DNA of 64,000 bases from JAUVPB01 sp965223695 (GTDB lineage: Bacteria > Actinomycetota > Thermoleophilia > Gaiellales > Gaiellaceae), in the NCBI GenBank assembly GCA_965223695.1, contig CBDCXJ010000042.1:1-64000 (forward strand), read 5' to 3'. Positions 16,535 to 24,624 of the stretch are shown one piece after another (the stretch's first letter is position 1; the number at the start of each line of letters is the position of its first letter). The position numbers and the translations under genes are program-made. The notes beneath the pieces were generated by a model. The model worked only from the letters and a program-made list of their open reading frames with translations, did not search any database and was not told where the DNA came from.

Positions 16535-17679
16535 CCGACGCGGGCGCGGACGGGAACGGGGCGCCCGCCGAGCCAGCCGCAATCGCGCTGCCCGACGACC
16601 CCGAGGGCGAACTCGTTGCGTTCGGGCGCGAGCTCCGCAACGAGGGAATGCAGGTCGGGCCCGGGCGGATCGTCGAGTTCTGCCGTGCCGCGCGCTTGCT
16701 CACACCGTTCGACCTCTACTGGGCGGGGCGCACGACACTCGTCGGCAAGGCCGACGAGATCCCGACCTACGACGAGGTCTTCGTTCGCTTCTTCGGAGCG
16801 ACCCCGGAGCTGCAGGACGAGCCCGAGCCTCCCCTCATGGAGCAACACTCGCAAGAGACCGAGGAGGCGCCCGGTGCCGACGACGCTGACGAGGTCGAGG
16901 GTGAGCCTGAACTGGTTCTGGCGAGCGAGATCGAGCTCCTCAAGGAGAAGAGCTTCTCGCGTTGCACCGACGAGGAGCTCGCTCAGCTTGCCGAGCTCAT
17001 GCGGCGGATCCGCATCGCGGTGCCAAAGCGCCGCACTCGCCGGCGGGAGGCGGCCAAGAAGGGTAAGCCCGACCTGCGCCGCACGATCCGTCGCTCGTTT
17101 CGCACCGGCGGCGAGCCGGTCGAGCGCCACTGGCAGCGGCGTCGCACCCGCCGGCGACGGCTGATTCTGATCCTCGACGTCTCGGGCTCGATGGCCGCGT
17201 TCTCGCGAGCTCTGCTGGTGTTCGGCCACGCGGCGCTCAGGGCCGATCCGCGCTGGGAGGCGTTCTGCTTCGGGACGCGGCTGACGCGCCTCACGCAGCC
17301 GCTCAAGACAACCGATCCGGACACGGCGCTCGATCGCGCTTCGGCCGACGTCTTCGACTGGGACGGCGGCACGCGAATCGGCGAATCGCTCAAGGTCTTC
17401 CTCGACGACTACGGGCACGGCGGCATGGCGCGCGGCTCGATCATCCTGATCTGCTCCGACGGCCTCGAGATCGGCGCCCCCGAGCTGCTCGGCGACCAGA
17501 TGGCGCGCCTCTCGCGCCTCGCCTACCGCGTGATCTGGCTCAACCCGCTCAAGGAAGACCCGGCCTACGAGCCGCTCGCCCGGGGCATGCGCGCCGCGCT
17601 CCCCTACATCGATCTGTTTGCCAGCGGCCACAACATGGCCAGCCTCGAGACGCTCTCGGCCGAGCTCGCCGAGATCTAG
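16531..17679 (+). CDS. coxE: CoxE-like von Willebrand factor A domain protein
   Basis: 382 residues, starting at a GTG that overlaps the coxD stop. The N-terminal helical domain is followed by an acidic linker (about 96-128) and a strongly basic segment (about 163-210). The VWA domain has the MIDAS motif DVSGSM (D216, S218, S220). MoxR ATPases act with VWA partners in metallo-enzyme activation. CoxE with CoxD is needed for CO dehydrogenase maturation in Oligotropha-type systems. Here they could serve any xanthine-oxidase-family enzyme encoded elsewhere. Confidence 0.87.
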   Translation: MTDAGADGNGAPAEPAAIALPDDPEGELVAFGRELRNEGMQVGPGRIVEFCRAARLLTPFDLYWAGRTTLVGKADEIPTYDEVFVRFFGATPELQDEPEPPLMEQHSQETEEAPGADDADEVEGEPELVLASEIELLKEKSFSRCTDEELAQLAELMRRIRIAVPKRRTRRREAAKKGKPDLRRTIRRSFRTGGEPVERHWQRRRTRRRRLILILDVSGSMAAFSRALLVFGHAALRADPRWEAFCFGTRLTRLTQPLKTTDPDTALDRASADVFDWDGGTRIGESLKVFLDDYGHGGMARGSIILICSDGLEIGAPELLGDQMARLSRLAYRVIWLNPLKEDPAYEPLARGMRAALPYIDLFASGHNMASLETLSAELAEI

Positions 17680-17719
17680 TCGGGTCGCGCGGCCGCGGGC
17701 GCGCGACCGCCAGAACCAT

Positions 17720-18415
17720 CTAGGGCGCGACCCGCTCGTTCGCGACCCAGGCCTCGTACGTCACCGGCATTTGCTTCTCGAAGAGCCGCTCGATCGGCTC
17801 GGCGTAGACGCGTATCTCGTGCTGTGCCGTCTCGTGCGAGCGCAGCGACAGGAAGTTCATCAGCGCCCTGGCATTGACCGTCCAGTAGAACTCGGTATAG
17901 GCGCCAACGGGCAAGATGGCCCGGGCCACCTCGCGCGCGACGCCCTTCTCGATCAACGCCCGATAGGTCGAATAGGCGGCGAGGTAGCTCTGACGAAGGG
18001 TGGTTTGGGTCTCAGCCGCGAGCTCTGCCGCGACGGGCTCGAAGCTGTAGGCACCGGGCTTGCCGACCTGCGTGCGAACGGCCTCCGCCGCCGGGACGTA
18101 GAAGTCGTCGGTGGCCTCCGCGTAGCGCATCGAGAACTCGTTGAACGAGCCGATCCGGTGCCGGAACCATTCGCGCGCCACGAAGATCGGCGTGCGTAGA
18201 TGGAAGCGGAAGGAGTTGTGCTCGAACGGCGTCCCGTGCCGATGGCGCATCAGGAACCGGACGAGTCCGGCGTCGGCGTCGGTCATCTCCTCGGCTCGAC
18301 GGCCGAAGCTGACGCGGGCCGAGTTCACGACCGAGAGGTCGTCGGCCATCGCGCCGTCGAGGCGGACGAAGCCATGGTCGAGGACGGGCTGGGCGTCGGC
18401 GGGAAGCGGCGTCAT
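17720..18415 (-). CDS. thyX: Flavin-dependent thymidylate synthase ThyX
   Basis: Makes dTMP from dUMP using FAD, NADPH and methylene-tetrahydrofolate. The 231-residue protein carries the ThyX signature RHRIGSFNEFSMRY (85-98), matching RHRxxSxNxxSxRY, plus upstream RHRHGTPFEHNSF. The usual length and a clear ATG at 18413-18415 support the boundaries. It is divergent from the alpha/beta-hydrolase gene with only about 40 bp between, so the promoters overlap. Confidence 0.95.
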   Translation of the reverse strand: MTPLPADAQPVLDHGFVRLDGAMADDLSVVNSARVSFGRRAEEMTDADAGLVRFLMRHRHGTPFEHNSFRFHLRTPIFVAREWFRHRIGSFNEFSMRYAEATDDFYVPAAEAVRTQVGKPGAYSFEPVAAELAAETQTTLRQSYLAAYSTYRALIEKGVAREVARAILPVGAYTEFYWTVNARALMNFLSLRSHETAQHEIRVYAEPIERLFEKQMPVTYEAWVANERVAP

Positions 18416-18454
18416 GGGGCTCGAGAGCGCGGCGAGTATAGGCCGGCCCGCGGC

Positions 18455-19297
18455 GTGCCCTTGACGAAGATCGCGGCCTCGCGAGAGGTCGACCTCGCCT
18501 CGATTCGACTCCACCTTCTCGAGTGGAGCGGAAGCGAGCCGCCCATCCTGCTCCTTCACCCAAACCGCACGAACGCGCGGGTGTGGGACCTCGTCGTCGA
18601 GCACTCCACGCTGCCAAACCGCTTCATTGCCCCTGACCAGCGTGGGCACGGGCTCTCGGACTATCCAGAGAGCGGGTATCTCTACGCCGACTACATCGCC
18701 GACCTGCTCGCGCTTCTCGACGCACTCGGCATCGGGGCCGCGCACGTCGTCGGGGCCGCGCACGTCGTCGGGGCCGCGACCGGGGGCAATGTCGGTCTCC
18801 TGCTCGCCTCGGACCACGCCTCGCGTGTGGCATCTCTTTGCGTGATCGACCCCGGCCTGTCTCTCGATCCGTCGATCAATCGCACGGTGCAAGCGCAGAT
18901 CGCGAACGAGTACACGTTCTCCTCACTCGAGGAGGCGCGCTCGCGGATGCCGTTCAGCGAGCGCTGGAGCGAGGATATGAAAGATCACTACGCCCGGCAC
19001 TCGTTCGCGATCGACGAGCAAGGGCAGGCGACCTGGCGCTACTCGATTCCCGCCGTTTCGGCGACCGAGCACATGCTCGAGGAGCCGATCTGGGATCGCC
19101 TCGCGGTCAGCTGCTCGACCCTGGCGATCCGCGGGCGCGACTCGGCCGTCTTCCCCGTCAAGAACCTTCAGAAGCTCTGCGAGCTGGTGCCGCAGGCTCA
19201 GGCTCGCGAGATCGATGCCGACCACGGCGTCACGCAGGACAATCCGCGCGAGCTCGCTGGCATGCTTGACGAGTTCATCGGCGGGCGCACCTCGTAA
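18455..19297 (+). CDS. Alpha/beta-hydrolase fold protein with altered nucleophile elbow
   Basis: 280 residues from a GTG start. Strand beta-3 with an oxyanion-type turn (ILLLHPNRTN, where HG is usual) is followed by APDQRGHGLSD, then an acid in RGRDSAVFP and a final His in DADHGVTQDNP, so two of the three catalytic positions are visible. The nucleophile elbow, normally G-x-S-x-G, reads G-A-A-T-G (residues 106-110), so Ser is replaced by Ala. Immediately before it an 18-nt unit is duplicated in tandem, inserting six residues. The protein may be non-catalytic or inactivated. Confidence 0.75.
   Translation: MPLTKIAASREVDLASIRLHLLEWSGSEPPILLLHPNRTNARVWDLVVEHSTLPNRFIAPDQRGHGLSDYPESGYLYADYIADLLALLDALGIGAAHVVGAAHVVGAATGGNVGLLLASDHASRVASLCVIDPGLSLDPSINRTVQAQIANEYTFSSLEEARSRMPFSERWSEDMKDHYARHSFAIDEQGQATWRYSIPAVSATEHMLEEPIWDRLAVSCSTLAIRGRDSAVFPVKNLQKLCELVPQAQAREIDADHGVTQDNPRELAGMLDEFIGGRTS
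18734..18778 (+). repeat. In-frame 18-nt tandem repeat inside the hydrolase gene
   Basis: Unit GGGGCCGCGCACGTCGTC occurs at 18734-18751 and again at 18752-18769, followed by half of a third unit to 18778. It encodes GAAHVV twice, right before the expected nucleophile elbow. Confidence 0.9.
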
Positions 19298-19330
19298 GGC
19301 GCGTGTACCGCGTCCGGCGGCTGACCGGGT

Positions 19331-20194
19331 TCAGCTGACCAGGCGCTCGAGCGTGTCGCCGAGCGCGGCGTTCGCGGCCATGACCTGATCGATCCCGTGT
19401 GGGCTCTCGCCGTGTCCGAACCAGCCGCCCGCCTCGCGCACGAGGAGCGATCCGGCGGCCCAGTCCCAGCGGCCGAGGCCTGCCTCGTAGAAGCCATCAA
19501 GCCGACCGCAGGCAACCCAGGCGAGGTCGAGCGACGCGGCACCGCAGCGGCGGACGTCGCGGACGCTCCCGATGAGCGTCTGGAGCTGGGCCACCTGTGA
19601 GCGCCGAAGCGTTGCGTCGTAGTTGAAGCCGGTCGCCACGAGCGCCTCGGCCAGCACTGCACGTTGCGAGACGGCTGCGGGCTCGCCGTTGAGCCGTGCG
19701 CCGCCTCCCCGCGCCGCCGCGAACAGCTCGTCTCGGCTGGCATCAAAAACGCAGCCTACGAGCGGTCCCGCGTCGTCCTCGCACGCAATCGAGACAGTCC
19801 ACATCGGCAAGCCGAAGAGGAAGTTCGTGGTGCCGTCGAGCGGGTCGACGACCCAGCGTAGACCCGAGCTGCCGGGGCGATCGACGTCTTCCTCGCCAAG
19901 GATCGCGTCGGACGGGTACGAGTGCTCGATTCGAGCGCGAATCAGCTCCTCGGAGGCGCGGTCGGCGGCACTGACGAGGTCGGTCGGCGTCGACTTGGTC
20001 TGTGCCGCGAGCGAGCCTCGCTCGGCCTGGTACTCGAGAAGCAAAGCGCCGGCCGAGCGCGCGAGCTCCGTTGTGAAGGCGAGCCGCTCGTCGGGGTGCC
20101 CGCGCGGCTCGCTCAGTGCATCTCCTCGCCGCCCGAGACATTCAGCGCCTCGCCGGTGATGTACGCCGCCTCGTCGCTGGCGAGGAACGCGCAC
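19331..20194 (-). CDS. Inositol-monophosphatase family phosphatase (SuhB-like)
   Basis: Mg-dependent, Li-sensitive type phosphatase fold. The metal-binding motif is WVVDPLDGTTNF, with the upstream GEE (ILGEEDVD) and downstream WDWAAG, all three hallmark sites of the family. Substrates in the family include inositol-1-phosphate, fructose-1,6-bisphosphate, histidinol phosphate and PAP. The start is unclear: the conserved protein begins about residue 27 (LSEPRGHPDE), where only a CTG overlapping the SDR stop (CTGA, 20114-20116) is found. The only standard start upstream is at 20194, inside the SDR gene. It is the last gene of the GMC-oxidoreductase operon. Confidence 0.82.
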   Translation of the reverse strand: MRVPRQRRGGVHHRRGAECLGRRGDALSEPRGHPDERLAFTTELARSAGALLLEYQAERGSLAAQTKSTPTDLVSAADRASEELIRARIEHSYPSDAILGEEDVDRPGSSGLRWVVDPLDGTTNFLFGLPMWTVSIACEDDAGPLVGCVFDASRDELFAAARGGGARLNGEPAAVSQRAVLAEALVATGFNYDATLRRSQVAQLQTLIGSVRDVRRCGAASLDLAWVACGRLDGFYEAGLGRWDWAAGSLLVREAGGWFGHGESPHGIDQVMAANAALGDTLERLVS

Positions 20195-20946
20195 GCCTTG
20201 GCGATGTCCTCGGTCAGGCCTGGTCGCCCGAGCGGGATGCGCGCGCGCGTCGCGTCGAGGTATTCCGCCTCGGTCAAGCCGAGAGCATCAGAGAAGAACT
20301 CGTTCTGCCACGCGCCGAGTCCCGTCGTGACGTGGTTCGGGCAGATCGCGTTGCAGGTGATCTCGTGCTTGCCCAGCTCAATGGCGACCGAGCGGGTGAA
20401 CCCCATGACGCCGTGTTTCGAGGCCACGTAGGCGGAGGCATAGGGAAAGCCGCTCTTCGCCGCCTGTGAGGCGATGTTGATGACGCGGCCGCCGCCTCCC
20501 TGCTCGATCATCTGCTGCGCGGCGTGCTTCGTGCAGAGGAACATGCCCTTCAGGTTCACGTCGAGGACGGCGTCCCACTTCTCCTCGTCCATCTCGGTCA
20601 CGAGCTCCATCAGGTAGCCGATGCCCGCGTTGTTGACGATCACGTCGAGGCGGCCGAACTCGGCGACCGCCGCGGCGATCGTGGCCTTGACCTGCTCCTC
20701 GGAGCGGACGTCACATGCCACCGTGGCAACGGCGGCACCGGTCGCACGGATCTCCTCGGCGACCTCCTCCATCTCGGCGGTCGTGCCGACGCCGTGCTCG
20801 GGAAAGAGCTCTCCCTCGGTCTGCCCGAGATCGGCGACGACGACGCTGCAGCCCTCCTCGCCGAGCCGCCTGGCCATCGCCTTTCCGAGCCCCTTGTGGC
20901 GGCCGGCGCCCGTCACGATTGCCACCTTTCCCTCGAGTCCGTACAC
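20113..20946 (-). CDS. Short-chain dehydrogenase/reductase
   Basis: Classical SDR of about 277 residues. It has nucleotide-binding TGAGRHKGLGKAMA (extended TGxxxGxG), VNNAG, catalytic Ser in INIASQAAKSG and Y-x-x-x-K in YVASKHG. The VVAD after beta-2 with an acidic residue suggests NAD(H). The GTG start at 20946 was chosen because a good Shine-Dalgarno (GGAGG) precedes it; upstream codons are not SDR-like. It is co-directional with the GMC oxidoreductase, so it may oxidise or reduce a polyol, sugar or steroid-type substrate (inference). Confidence 0.88.
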   Translation of the reverse strand: MYGLEGKVAIVTGAGRHKGLGKAMARRLGEEGCSVVVADLGQTEGELFPEHGVGTTAEMEEVAEEIRATGAAVATVACDVRSEEQVKATIAAAVAEFGRLDVIVNNAGIGYLMELVTEMDEEKWDAVLDVNLKGMFLCTKHAAQQMIEQGGGGRVINIASQAAKSGFPYASAYVASKHGVMGFTRSVAIELGKHEITCNAICPNHVTTGLGAWQNEFFSDALGLTEAEYLDATRARIPLGRPGLTEDIAKACAFLASDEAAYITGEALNVSGGEEMH

Positions 20947-20980
20947 GTGCTCCTCCGTCAGAGTTGGCTTGGCAACCGGC

Positions 20981-21421
20981 CTACGCCTGGCGCCAGAAGG
21001 GCTCGCGCTCACGCTGGCGTGCGAGCCTCGACTCGTCGAACGGCTCGAGCTTGAAGCCCTCGGGCTGCGGCGGACGTGTCACGTAACCGCAGCGCTCCTG
21101 CAGGAGCTCCAGCACCGGCTGCTGGACGTAGTAGGCGTCGTAGGCAACGAGCAGCGCTGCTCCGAAGTCTGCGCCGCCCTCGTGCTCGCTCAGAGCCGCC
21201 TCGCGCTCGTCGGCAGACCCGTCTGCGAAATCGTCGGGAAGCGCATCGAGCAGCCGTGCGATTGCCTGCTCGTGCCCCGCGGCCATCCCGACGCGCTCAA
21301 CTACGGCATCTGCCAGCCCGAGCTCGGCCGCGCTCGGCCAGGCGTCGTTGCCGGGCAGCAGCGTTTCCAGCAGCGGCTCGAGCCGCGCTCGCTCCAGCGC
21401 GGCGCCGCCACCGTCAGGCAT
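20981..21421 (-). CDS. Small accessory protein of a GMC dehydrogenase (gluconate 2-dehydrogenase subunit-3-like)
   Basis: 146 residues, Ala/Leu/Glu-rich and mostly helical. It ends with a short aromatic segment (YDAYYVQQPVLELLQERCGY...PFDESRL...PFWR) typical of small partners encoded beside membrane or periplasmic GMC dehydrogenases. No Tat or Sec signal is seen, unlike classical gamma subunits. Its ATG overlaps the stop of the GMC gene by 8 bp, strong evidence for a stoichiometric partner. The family assignment is by context and pattern. Confidence 0.6.
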   Translation of the reverse strand: MPDGGGAALERARLEPLLETLLPGNDAWPSAAELGLADAVVERVGMAAGHEQAIARLLDALPDDFADGSADEREAALSEHEGGADFGAALLVAYDAYYVQQPVLELLQERCGYVTRPPQPEGFKLEPFDESRLARQREREPFWRQA

Positions 21422-23036
21422 GACTCGGAACCTCCATGTCGCGCCGCGTCTCGACGACGTGATCGGCGACGCGCAACGCGAGCGCCTGGATCGTCGGCGT
21501 CGGGTTGACCCCGGCGCCGGTCGTGAAGAGCGATCCGTCGGCGACGAAGAGATTGGGCACGTCGTGCGTACGCCCGAAGCCGTCGGTCACCGAGCGGCTC
21601 GTGTCCGCGCCCATGCGCGCGGTTCCCATCAGGTGGAAGCCTGCCATCGGCAGGTAGTCCATCGCCAGCACCTCGCTCGCGCCAGCTTCTTTCAGCACCT
21701 CGGTCGAGCGCTCGATGCTGTGCCTGGCCATCCTGAGCGAGTTGTCGTCTACCTCGTAGACCATCTGCGGCGCCGGCACGCCGAAGCGGTCGCTGACCGT
21801 GTCCGAGAGCTTGACCATGTTGCTCTCCTGGGGAAGGTCTTCGATGATCGCTGCGAAGCTCGCGACATGCCCGAACAGCTGCTCGAAGCGCTCGTGGTGG
21901 CGGCGCCCCCAGGGAACGTCGAGCGCGAAGCCGCCGAGCGCGGTGATCAGCGGACCCTGTCCGCGCGTGATCTGGATCGCGTAGCCGCGCACGAAGTCGC
22001 GTGCGGGATCGGTCTCGTACCACTGCTGCGTGATGATCGTCAGCCCGTCGGGGCCGTGGAAGCTGTCGATGTTTTCCTCGAAGACGCCGGTGGCGAGCGC
22101 GACCGGGTGCAGCATCAGGTTCTTGCCGACCTGGCCCGAGGAGTTTGCGAGACCGCCGGGGAAGCGGGCGCTGGTCGATAGCAACAGCAGGCGTGCTGTC
22201 CCGACGCCGTTGGCGCAGAGGACGACGACGTTGGCACGCTGGTGGTGCTCGACACCGTCATCGTCGAGATAGATGGCGCCGGTGGCGCGCCCCTGCCCGT
22301 CGGTTGTGATCTCGCGCACGGCCGCGCGGGTGATGATCCGCGCGCCGTGGTCGAGCGCCTTGGGCCAGTAGGTGATGTTGCTCGAGGCCTTGGCGCCGCG
22401 TGTGCAGCCGAGCTCGCACGGCCCGCAGTTGTTGCACGCCATACGCCCGTCGTAGGCCTTCGTCAAGACGGCCGAGTCGGCTGGCCACCAGTGGTAGCCG
22501 AGCCGATCGAACGCGTCGACGAGCCGGTCGGCTCCCTTGCCGAGGGGCAGCGGCGGCACCTGCCGCGGCTCGCGCTCGGGCATGGCCGGGTCGCCGTTGA
22601 TACCGGCGATGCCGATCATCCGGTCGTTCAGCTCGTAGTGCGGGGCGAGCTCCTCGTAGGAGAGCGGCCAGTCGTCGGCCACGCCGTCGAGTGTCTTGAC
22701 GCGGAAGTCAGACGGATGGAAGCGGGGGTTGTGCGCCGTCCAGAAGATTGTCGAGCCGCCGACCGCGCTGAACATGAGCGGCTTGATCGGGGTGGTCGAC
22801 TCGTCGATCGGGTAGTCGGTATCGCGGCCACGGATGTTCGGGTTCGGGTGGAAGTCGCGCACCCGCCGGCTTTCCCAGTCGGGCGTCGTGGCCGGGTACG
22901 CGGCCGGGTCCGTCCAGTCGCCGCGCTCGAGGCAGACGACGTCGATACCAGCCTCGGCCAGGCGCCAGCTGAGCGCGCCTCCGCCCGCACCGGAGCCCAC
23001 CACGAGGACATCGGCTACAGGCTCGGTCGCGCTCAC
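21414..23036 (-). CDS. GMC family FAD-dependent oxidoreductase
   Basis: 540 residues. The N-terminal FAD Rossmann motif is VLVVGSGAGGGALSWRLAEAG, extending to a LERG strand, followed by the family signature GGSTIFW. The catalytic His lies in GFHLMGTARMG and the conserved C-terminal NPTPTIQALALRVAD is present. A Cys-rich insert (CNNCGPCELGC, mid-protein) resembles that of membrane-linked gluconate/fructose/sorbitol dehydrogenases. Proteins of this class oxidise alcohols or sugars and pass electrons to a carrier. No cytochrome subunit is visible nearby. It leads an operon: GMC, small subunit, SDR, IMPase. Confidence 0.88.
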   Translation of the reverse strand: MSATEPVADVLVVGSGAGGGALSWRLAEAGIDVVCLERGDWTDPAAYPATTPDWESRRVRDFHPNPNIRGRDTDYPIDESTTPIKPLMFSAVGGSTIFWTAHNPRFHPSDFRVKTLDGVADDWPLSYEELAPHYELNDRMIGIAGINGDPAMPEREPRQVPPLPLGKGADRLVDAFDRLGYHWWPADSAVLTKAYDGRMACNNCGPCELGCTRGAKASSNITYWPKALDHGARIITRAAVREITTDGQGRATGAIYLDDDGVEHHQRANVVVLCANGVGTARLLLLSTSARFPGGLANSSGQVGKNLMLHPVALATGVFEENIDSFHGPDGLTIITQQWYETDPARDFVRGYAIQITRGQGPLITALGGFALDVPWGRRHHERFEQLFGHVASFAAIIEDLPQESNMVKLSDTVSDRFGVPAPQMVYEVDDNSLRMARHSIERSTEVLKEAGASEVLAMDYLPMAGFHLMGTARMGADTSRSVTDGFGRTHDVPNLFVADGSLFTTGAGVNPTPTIQALALRVADHVVETRRDMEVPSHA

Positions 23037-23086
23037 GGCGCGCGCAGCCTAGATGATTGATCGACAATTCCGGCACACCTGGATGA

Positions 23087-23184
23087 CGGTTGAGACCAAG
23101 CAGCTCGTCACGCTCAGCCGCTTGCCCATATGGCATGCCATATGGGCAAGCGGCTGAGCGCAACGAGCTGCTTGGTCTCAACCG
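23087..23184. repeat. 98-bp near-perfect palindrome
   Basis: Two 49-nt arms meet without spacer at GGCA|TGCC (23135/23136) and differ at only two positions. Outside it, 23050-23072 and about 23198-23220 form a second, weaker inverted pair (AGATG.TTGAT..ACAATTC..GG). It lies between the anti-sigma stop (23255) and the GMC oxidoreductase start (23036), both on the minus strand. It could be a strong terminator/attenuator hairpin in RNA, a cruciform in DNA, or a miniature mobile element. No T-run follows in either direction. Confidence 0.92.
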
Positions 23185-23254
23185 CCCCCAAGCCGCACCC
23201 GAATTGTTCATCAACCATCTCGATGGTTGATTCCTCGATTGCCTGGCTAGCCCC

Positions 23255-23908
23255 CTAGCTGGCGCGTGTCGTGACCGGTGCTCGAAGAAGGACGCGCGAG
23301 CGCTCGTTCCCAGGGCCCTCGAGCGTTACGACCCAATCGTCGTACTGGGCGAAGCGGTACGGCGCGTTGAACCAGAGGTTCTGCGCCTGGCCGCTCTCGT
23401 CGACGAGGAAACGTCCGCAGCTCGCGGCAACCCGGTTGTCACGCGTGAGCCAGAGCTCGTAGTGCTGCTCGGCGCCGGCGGGTGCAAGCCCCTCGATGTC
23501 GGCGAGCAGCACCCAGTTTCCGCCCTCGTCGATCGGGAAGACATCGATCACCATGGACGCCTCCTCCGACGCGAAACGGGTTGCCTCGAGCGTCACGATG
23601 TCGGCCGGGGTCGCGCCGCCGTCGTCACCGCCCCGGACGACCCAGCCGATCGCGAAGGCCACACCGGCCAATACTGCCGCCATGGCAAGCACCGCCGGTC
23701 GGCGGGCGTCGAACCGCTGGCGGCGACTCGAGCGGCGATCGATCTGCTCCTCGGTGTCCGGGATTGCGCTGACGGCCGCGTCGAGCTCGGGCGGGAGCTC
23801 CGGGAGCGGCTCCGCCCCCCGCAGTAGCTCGTCCGCCCCCCGCAGTGCCTCGAGCTCGGCGTCGCTCAGATCGTCTCCCACGAGGTCGCGTAGATCACGA
23901 TCGCTCAC
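23255..23908 (-). CDS. Anti-sigma factor, RskA-like
   Basis: 217 residues. The N-terminal short helical sigma-binding region (LRDLVGDDLSDAELEALRGADELL) is followed by one transmembrane helix (about residues 70-91). The extracytoplasmic anti-sigma-K domain has the typical ends LPPAGAEQHYELWL-like (GLAPAGAEQHYELWL) and VVTLEGPGNERS. RskA proteins hold an ECF sigma at the membrane and release it after regulated proteolysis. It overlaps the sigma gene by 14 bp. Confidence 0.85.
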   Translation of the reverse strand: MSDRDLRDLVGDDLSDAELEALRGADELLRGAEPLPELPPELDAAVSAIPDTEEQIDRRSSRRQRFDARRPAVLAMAAVLAGVAFAIGWVVRGGDDGGATPADIVTLEATRFASEEASMVIDVFPIDEGGNWVLLADIEGLAPAGAEQHYELWLTRDNRVAASCGRFLVDESGQAQNLWFNAPYRFAQYDDWVVTLEGPGNERSRVLLRAPVTTRAS

Positions 23909-24503
23909 GATCTGTCACCCCCTCGAGCAGCGTGGCCATCCTCGAGAGCGCCGACCTCGTGCGCGTTTTTACGGTTCCGAGCGGAAGGTCGAGTCGCTCG
24001 GCGATCTCGGTCTGCGACAGGCCCGAGAAGTACGCCATCGAAAGCACCTGCTGCTCTCGCTCGGGTAGACGCTCGAGTGCAGTGTGGACCTCCCACGCCA
24101 GCTCGTCGCTTTCGGCAACCTCGCTCGGATCCGGATCGCTCGAGGCCTGCTCCGGCGCTTCCTGAACGGTCGTATCGGTGCGCTGGCGCGCGCGGTCGAT
24201 GATCGAGTTGCGGGCAACAGCGAACAGCCAGGCCGAGCCCGTCCCACGCTCGGGCCTGAAGCTGCTGGCCGAGCGCCAGATCGAGACAAACGTCTCCTGC
24301 GTCGCGTCTTCTGCCCTGCCGGGGTCGGATAGCCGTCTCCGGGCCAGAGCCAGGATCGGCCGGGCAAAACGGCGATAGATCTCTTCGAACGCGTCGGCGT
24401 CGCCCTTTGCGATTCGCAGCATCAGCTCGCCATCGGACGCCTGCGACTCGATGCCGAACGATGTCTGCGTCTCGTTCTCGTGCTCGACCACGATGGTGGT
24501 CAT
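23895..24503 (-). CDS. ECF RNA polymerase sigma factor, SigK/SigL-like
   Basis: 202 residues. Region 2 is seen in FARPILALARRRL...AEDATQETFVSIWRSASSF, with helix 2.4 in WLFAVARNSIIDRARQR. Region 4 is seen in LPEREQQVLSMAYFSGLSQTEIAERLDLPLGTVKTR. Together with the downstream RskA-like gene it forms a sigma/anti-sigma pair of the type that responds to envelope or redox stress. A dyad just upstream may be an operator. The adjacent superoxide dismutase gene is divergent and could belong to the regulon (inference). Confidence 0.9.
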   Translation of the reverse strand: MTTIVVEHENETQTSFGIESQASDGELMLRIAKGDADAFEEIYRRFARPILALARRRLSDPGRAEDATQETFVSIWRSASSFRPERGTGSAWLFAVARNSIIDRARQRTDTTVQEAPEQASSDPDPSEVAESDELAWEVHTALERLPEREQQVLSMAYFSGLSQTEIAERLDLPLGTVKTRTRSALSRMATLLEGVTDRERS

Positions 24504-24518
24504 ACCTTCTCAGAGTAC

Positions 24519-24547
24519 GAATCTCAACTGTCGTCGGATTGAGAATC
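24519..24547. promoter_or_regulatory. Inverted repeat in the sigma-factor/sod intergenic region
   Basis: GAATCTCAA at 24519-24527 and TTGAGAATC at 24539-24547 form a dyad with an 11-bp centre. It sits about 15 bp upstream of the ECF sigma start and 80 bp upstream of the divergent sod gene. The spacing suits a dimeric regulator. It does not match a site I can name. Confidence 0.4.
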
Positions 24548-24624
24548 GCTCCGAATCACGTAGTAATCGCGGCACCCGCGCCGCTAAGCTAGCGCGGCAG
24601 CCGCCCCTTCCGGAAGGAGTCGCC

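Noticed and set aside
16321..17631. 436-residue open frame antisense to coxE
   Set aside because: Shadow of the coxD/coxE coding frame; both sense genes have clear catalytic motifs.
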